Origin: Rhodospirillaceae bacterium
GTDB lineage: Bacteria; Pseudomonadota; Alphaproteobacteria; Rhodospirillales; Rhodospirillaceae
Direction of reading: 5' to 3'
Assembly: GCA_947476695.1 (NCBI GenBank)
Contig: CANJRD010000024.1
Coordinates: 1 to 46,621, forward strand
DNA: 46,621 nt
The notes under the pieces are model-generated. The model had not been told where the DNA came from. It was given only the letters and a program-made list of their open reading frames with translations, and made no database searches. The position numbers and the translations under genes are program-made. This document shows, one piece after another, positions 43,212 through 46,621 of this stretch. Numbering within the stretch: position 1 is the stretch's first letter; each line of letters starts with the position of its first letter.

Positions 43212-46200
43212 GTGCGGAATCGGGTCTCCGGACGCGTCCTGAGCTTCGTCGCTCTGGCTGCCCTTTTGGCGGCGGTGAACACCTATGCCCTGACTCTCGC
43301 CACGGCCTTGTTCCTGCGCCGCCTCGGCGCGGAGTCCCTGCCGATTTACAACATTCTCGCGGCCGTCGCCTCGATCCCCGTGTCCATCGCCTTCACGCAG
43401 GTGATCGACCGCTGGCGGCGGCCCGTCACCTTCACCGCGCTGCTGACCGGCGGCGGCGCCATCACCGCCATGGTTGTGCTGTTGACCGCGACAGAGACAC
43501 CGGCGCTGTTTTACGGGCTTCTGCTCGTCATCACGATTCTCGAGCAACTCAGCTACAGCATCTTCTATGTGCTCATGGCGGATTACTTCACGCCGGATGA
43601 GACCCATGCCAGTACGACGCCGCTGGCCTTGGGCATGGCGCTGGGCGGATTGACCGGCGGCGCGCTCGCCAGCCTCGGTGCGTTCAGCGTCGAGACGCCG
43701 GTACTGTTGTTCGCCGTTCCGGTGCTGTGGCTCACGGCGGCGGTGATGTTCCTGATGATCCGCAACCGCGTCATCGCGCTCGGCGAAGCGGAGCCGCAGG
43801 CCGAGGACGGCTTTTGGACAAGTCTCGCGACCTTCGCGCCGCTGCTGACGCGTTATCCTATCGTCGTGCTGCTGGCCCTGGGCGTGTTCCTGAACGTGCT
43901 GGTGCAGACGATCCTGACCTACCAAGTCCTGACCGTGTACGCCGACACCTTCAAGAGCGAGCAATCGCTGACGATCTTCCTCGGCGCGGCGAATGGCCTT
44001 CTCAGTATCGTGAACGTCGTCACCAGCATGCTGTTCACGGGCCCGCTGCTGCTGAAGATCGGCGTCGCGCGCATGAACCTGATCTATCCCAGCCTGACCG
44101 CGGCGGCCTCGGCGTTGATGGGCGCATCGTTCTCGCTGCCCGCGGCGATCTTCGGTCAGGCCGTTCACGAGCCTTGGGGGCACAGCATCGATGCGCCGGT
44201 GTTTGCCTCGAACTACAACGCGGTACCGCAACGCTTCGTCGCCCGCGTGCGCATCTTCAACGACGGCCTGGTCTATCCATTGGCGTTGGTCCTCGGCGGC
44301 ATCGGACTGCTGATCCTGCAGGACCGCGCACCGCCGCGCGTGATCAGCCTGATCTGCCTGGGCATCGCGCTCGCGTTCCTGGCCTGCGGGCTGGCGATCC
44401 GCCGTGCCTACGCGCGCGGCCTGATGGAAATGTTGCGCACGGGCTCGCTCGACCTCGACGACGCTGACAATCGGATCGGCCGCATCCCGGCGACCTACTA
44501 TGCCGAGATCCGCAGCATGCTGGTGAGCAACGACGAGCGCAGCCAAAGCCTCGGCCTTGAACTCGCCGCACGCGCCAATGCGGGTGAGTTCCTGGGCGAG
44601 ATCCAAGACCTGCTCAGCCGCGCGGCGGGTCCGGTGCGCAGCGCCTTCGTGCGCCGCTTCGCCGGCAACCTGACGTCCGATCTCGCCACGACGATAAGCA
44701 GCATGCTGGGCGCGAAAGACCCGGTCGTGCGCGCCGCAGCCGCCGAAGCGCTGGTCGCGGCCGACCACCACTTCACCGAGGAAAAGCTGCTCGACCTGAT
44801 GGCCGACAGCTCGGTCGACGTGGCGATTGTGGCGGCCATCGAAGCCTATCGGCGCGGCGTGCAAATCCGCGCGGCCGAAGCGGTGTTCACCATCATGCTG
44901 ACGGGACCTGATCGCTTGCGCTTGCGCGGCGTGGGCGTGATCCGTCGCTGTACCGACCCCGAGTTGCTGCCGCTGCTGTCGCGCTTGCGGGAAGGCGCCT
45001 CGCCGCCCGTACTCGCGATGATCCTCGAGACCGCCGCCGAACTTGGTCACGCCGGCGCGGAGATGACCTTGCCCTGGGCGCGGCGCGCGCTCGGTATCGA
45101 GAGCAGCAACGGCCAGCTCCGGCGCGCCGCATATCGCCTGCTCGCGGCCTGCGGTGATTGGGATGCCATGCCGCTGCTGGCGCATGGACTGGGCGAACCG
45201 CTGAAAGGCGTGCGCGCCGCCGCCGCCGTAGGCCTGGCCAGCTTCGGCGACGATGCACTGCCGCTCATTCGCCAAGCGCTGGAGACCGGCGACGACTTGC
45301 AGGAATCCGCCGCAGTGGAAGCCGCCGGGCGCGTCGGCGGGCCTGCGGCGACGGACATGCTCTACAAGCATCTCGCCGAGCGTTACTTCCCCACCGTACG
45401 CCGCAACATGCGCTGGCTGGCCTTGCTGCCGGCGCGCGGCGACGGCGCCGATCCCTGGGACCCGCTCGCCGCCGCGTTGGTCGACAGCAATCGCCGCGCG
45501 TTGGAAATCTCGCTCGCGGTGCTGGGCGCGCTTGGCTATCGCCGCACGCTGAAAGCCTTGCGCGAAATCCTGGCCGGCGGCGATGCGCAGATCCGGCTGG
45601 TGGCCGTACAGACCATTACCTCCGTCGGTCACCGCCGCTTCGTGCTGCCTTTGATGCCGATGCTGGAAGCCGGGCTCGACGGTGCGAAGGTGCGCGGCGG
45701 CGAAGCGTCCGAAGCCGACCGCAAGGCCATGGTCGGCGCGGCGCTGTCCGACCCCAGCCGCTGGGTGCGCGCGGGGGCGGTGTTGTCCGCACGCGAGGCG
45801 CCGATCCGCGCCGATGAAGATGCTATTGTCGCAGACACGGTCGCGTCGCTGACCGACCCGACCCGGGAGACGATCATGAACCGATTACTGTTCCTGAAAT
45901 CCGTGCCGCTGTTCGAGGGCCTCTCGCTGGACGATCTGCTGTCGGTCGACGGCGCACTCGGGCAGGAAGAGTTCCTCGCCGGCGAGACGATCGTCCGCCA
46001 GGGCGAATCCGGCGCGACATTGTTCCTGCTGGCGCGCGGCAGGGCCTCCGTGCAGCTCGGCAACGATTCAGAAAGCAAGGAAGTCGCGCAGATCGAACCC
46101 GGCAGCTTCTTCGGCGAGATGTCCCTGTTCGACGACCAGCCGCGCTCGGCCACCGTTGTCGCCATCGGCGACGCCACCTTGCTGACACTCGAACGCGACC

Positions 46201-46304
46201 GCTTCTCCACACTGGTCCAGCAGCGCCCCGACGTTCTGCTGCAGATCTGCAAGATGTTCGGCAGCCGTCTGCGCGAGACGAACCGCCGCCTGTTGGCGGC
46301 CTGA
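43212..46304 (+). CDS. Nucleotide-transporter-like membrane domain fused to HEAT repeats and a cNMP-binding domain
   Basis: 1030 residues from GTG at 43212 (GGGAGAG upstream); the frame is open to 43053, but that would overlap the divergent hydrolase gene. Residues 1-400 hold about 12 spans and resemble the NTT (ATP/ADP translocase, Npt1/Npt2) or MFS superfamily: ATALFLRRLGAESLPIYNIL and IFYVLMADYFTPDETHAST. Residues ~440-880 are HEAT-like repeats, e.g. AKDPVVRAAAAEALVAA and LKGVRAAAAVGLASFGDDAL. Residues ~893-1015 are a cyclic-nucleotide-binding domain with GESGATLFLLARGRASV and the phosphate cassette SFFGEMSLFDDQPRSATVV. A membrane carrier gated by, or scaffolding, cAMP/cGMP signals is inferred. 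Database names for this architecture exist; no function is established to my knowledge. Confidence 0.82.
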   Translation: MRNRVSGRVLSFVALAALLAAVNTYALTLATALFLRRLGAESLPIYNILAAVASIPVSIAFTQVIDRWRRPVTFTALLTGGGAITAMVVLLTATETPALFYGLLLVITILEQLSYSIFYVLMADYFTPDETHASTTPLALGMALGGLTGGALASLGAFSVETPVLLFAVPVLWLTAAVMFLMIRNRVIALGEAEPQAEDGFWTSLATFAPLLTRYPIVVLLALGVFLNVLVQTILTYQVLTVYADTFKSEQSLTIFLGAANGLLSIVNVVTSMLFTGPLLLKIGVARMNLIYPSLTAAASALMGASFSLPAAIFGQAVHEPWGHSIDAPVFASNYNAVPQRFVARVRIFNDGLVYPLALVLGGIGLLILQDRAPPRVISLICLGIALAFLACGLAIRRAYARGLMEMLRTGSLDLDDADNRIGRIPATYYAEIRSMLVSNDERSQSLGLELAARANAGEFLGEIQDLLSRAAGPVRSAFVRRFAGNLTSDLATTISSMLGAKDPVVRAAAAEALVAADHHFTEEKLLDLMADSSVDVAIVAAIEAYRRGVQIRAAEAVFTIMLTGPDRLRLRGVGVIRRCTDPELLPLLSRLREGASPPVLAMILETAAELGHAGAEMTLPWARRALGIESSNGQLRRAAYRLLAACGDWDAMPLLAHGLGEPLKGVRAAAAVGLASFGDDALPLIRQALETGDDLQESAAVEAAGRVGGPAATDMLYKHLAERYFPTVRRNMRWLALLPARGDGADPWDPLAAALVDSNRRALEISLAVLGALGYRRTLKALREILAGGDAQIRLVAVQTITSVGHRRFVLPLMPMLEAGLDGAKVRGGEASEADRKAMVGAALSDPSRWVRAGAVLSAREAPIRADEDAIVADTVASLTDPTRETIMNRLLFLKSVPLFEGLSLDDLLSVDGALGQEEFLAGETIVRQGESGATLFLLARGRASVQLGNDSESKEVAQIEPGSFFGEMSLFDDQPRSATVVAIGDATLLTLERDRFSTLVQQRPDVLLQICKMFGSRLRETNRRLLAA

Positions 46305-46307
46305 CCC

Positions 46308-46553
46308 ATGGCCGCCCCCGTCAGTACGCGCATCCTCGAGGTCTTCGCCGAACTCGAACACATGTGGCAAAGCCGCGATTTCTCCACCATGCGCCGCCAC
46401 TGGCTGACAGATCTGCCGGCACCGCTCTATCTGGCCGAGGAGAAGGCGACGTTCTTCACCACATGGCCTGAGTGGCGATGCGCCGCTCGAGATACTCGCG
46501 CGGGCTATCCTTGCCGGCGGAGAACGCGGCGGTCGCAGTGTGGAAGGGAATGA
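46308..46553 (+). pseudogene. 5' fragment of an NTF2-like gene, broken near 46470
   Basis: The first ~55 residues, ILEVFAELEHMWQSRDFS, then PLYLAEEKATFFTTWPE, look like the N-terminal part of a SnoaL/NTF2-like protein that normally continues for another ~100 residues. After TTWPE (about 46473) the frame enters DNA that codes on the other strand, becoming Arg/Cys-rich and stopping at 46553. It starts four bases after the transporter fusion and could have been in its operon. Confidence 0.5.
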
Positions 46554-46575
46554 GTTCCGGGGTGATCTTGGCCAT
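46456..46575 (-). pseudogene. N-terminal fragment of an amidase-family protein, inverted at the junction
   Basis: On the minus strand, ATG 46575 begins MAKITPELIPFHTATAAFSA followed by GKDSPREYLERRIAT, then QAMW and stop. The pattern of an aF..G..sPreyLerrI helix is what I associate with the start of amidase-signature hydrolases, which go on for ~450 residues to the Ser-Ser-Lys core. Here it ends where the NTF2-like sequence begins, around 46470-46476. No promoter or ribosome site can be judged in the 46 bases left before the window end. Confidence 0.45.
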
Positions 46576-46621
46576 CTAGGCGATACTGGACGCTCCATTA
46601 CTGGCGCGTCCCCTCAAACAA

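Noticed and set aside
43110-45632. An 840-codon open frame antisense to the transporter fusion gene
   Set aside because: Composition is Arg/Gln/His-rich with no recognisable domain, and the plus-strand protein has clear domains over the whole stretch. Long antisense frames are expected in high-GC DNA.
1-46621. tRNA, rRNA or CRISPR features
   Set aside because: I saw no cloverleaf-like segment, rRNA signature or regularly spaced repeat array on either strand by reading; a covariance-model scan was not possible.

Overview
This 46.6 kb window is chromosomal DNA from a high-GC alphaproteobacterium. The evidence is gene content and order: prs-rplY-pth-ychF, lgt-NDUFAF7-like-pgeF, the petABC cytochrome bc1 operon divergent from trmL, cca next to DUF6111/Nudix/DUF1285 genes, and a MoxR-DUF58-DUF4159 operon are arrangements I associate with Alphaproteobacteria (Rhodospirillales-like groups and relatives). 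The genus cannot be fixed by reading alone.

Layout. 1-957 is the edge of a mobile region: the end of an IS21-like insertion sequence has cut off the catalytic half of a tyrosine integrase, and the integrase lies against the last codons of a destroyed moaD, whose PPVTGG tail survives one base before moaE. 959-5473 holds moaE, an NTF2-like protein, ilvE divergent from a marR regulator, and an OmpR/EnvZ-type two-component system. 5496-10485 is a damaged stretch: an MFS exporter with a frameshift, then (after intact tetR-like and proC genes) a SleB-type hydrolase gene with a frameshift and an amber stop, and a secreted two-repeat protein with a frameshift. The last two sit in a 2.3 kb, visibly lower-GC insert between proC and a YbjN gene.

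10566-19747 is a housekeeping block: YbjN protein, ubiK, lgt, an NDUFAF7-like methyltransferase, pgeF, a lipoprotein, prs, a TonB-like small protein, rplY, pth and ychF. 19757-24203 carries a methyltransferase, a carboxymuconolactone-decarboxylase-family protein, an unknown protein and a secreted TPR protein. 24281-26922 is the complete bc1 operon with a convincing terminator. 27187-30784 carries trmL, then cca, DUF6111, a CoA pyrophosphatase and DUF1285 on the minus strand. 30864-37711 is a four-gene MoxR/DUF58/DUF4159/membrane-protein operon of unknown function, followed by a CobW-family metallochaperone with an eight-histidine run and a DODA-type dioxygenase.

The right end holds the most unusual proteins: a hybrid histidine kinase whose N-terminus matches the plant ethylene-receptor sensor at every copper/ethylene-site residue I checked, an alpha/beta hydrolase, and a 1030-residue fusion of a nucleotide-transporter-like membrane domain, HEAT repeats and a cyclic-nucleotide-binding domain. 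At 46.47 kb the sequence jumps from an NTF2-like gene into an inverted amidase N-terminus, either a real rearrangement or an assembly chimera.

There are no rRNA or tRNA genes, no CRISPR array, and no gene-free stretch longer than 300 bases. Most family calls come from recognised motifs in the translations, not from database searches.
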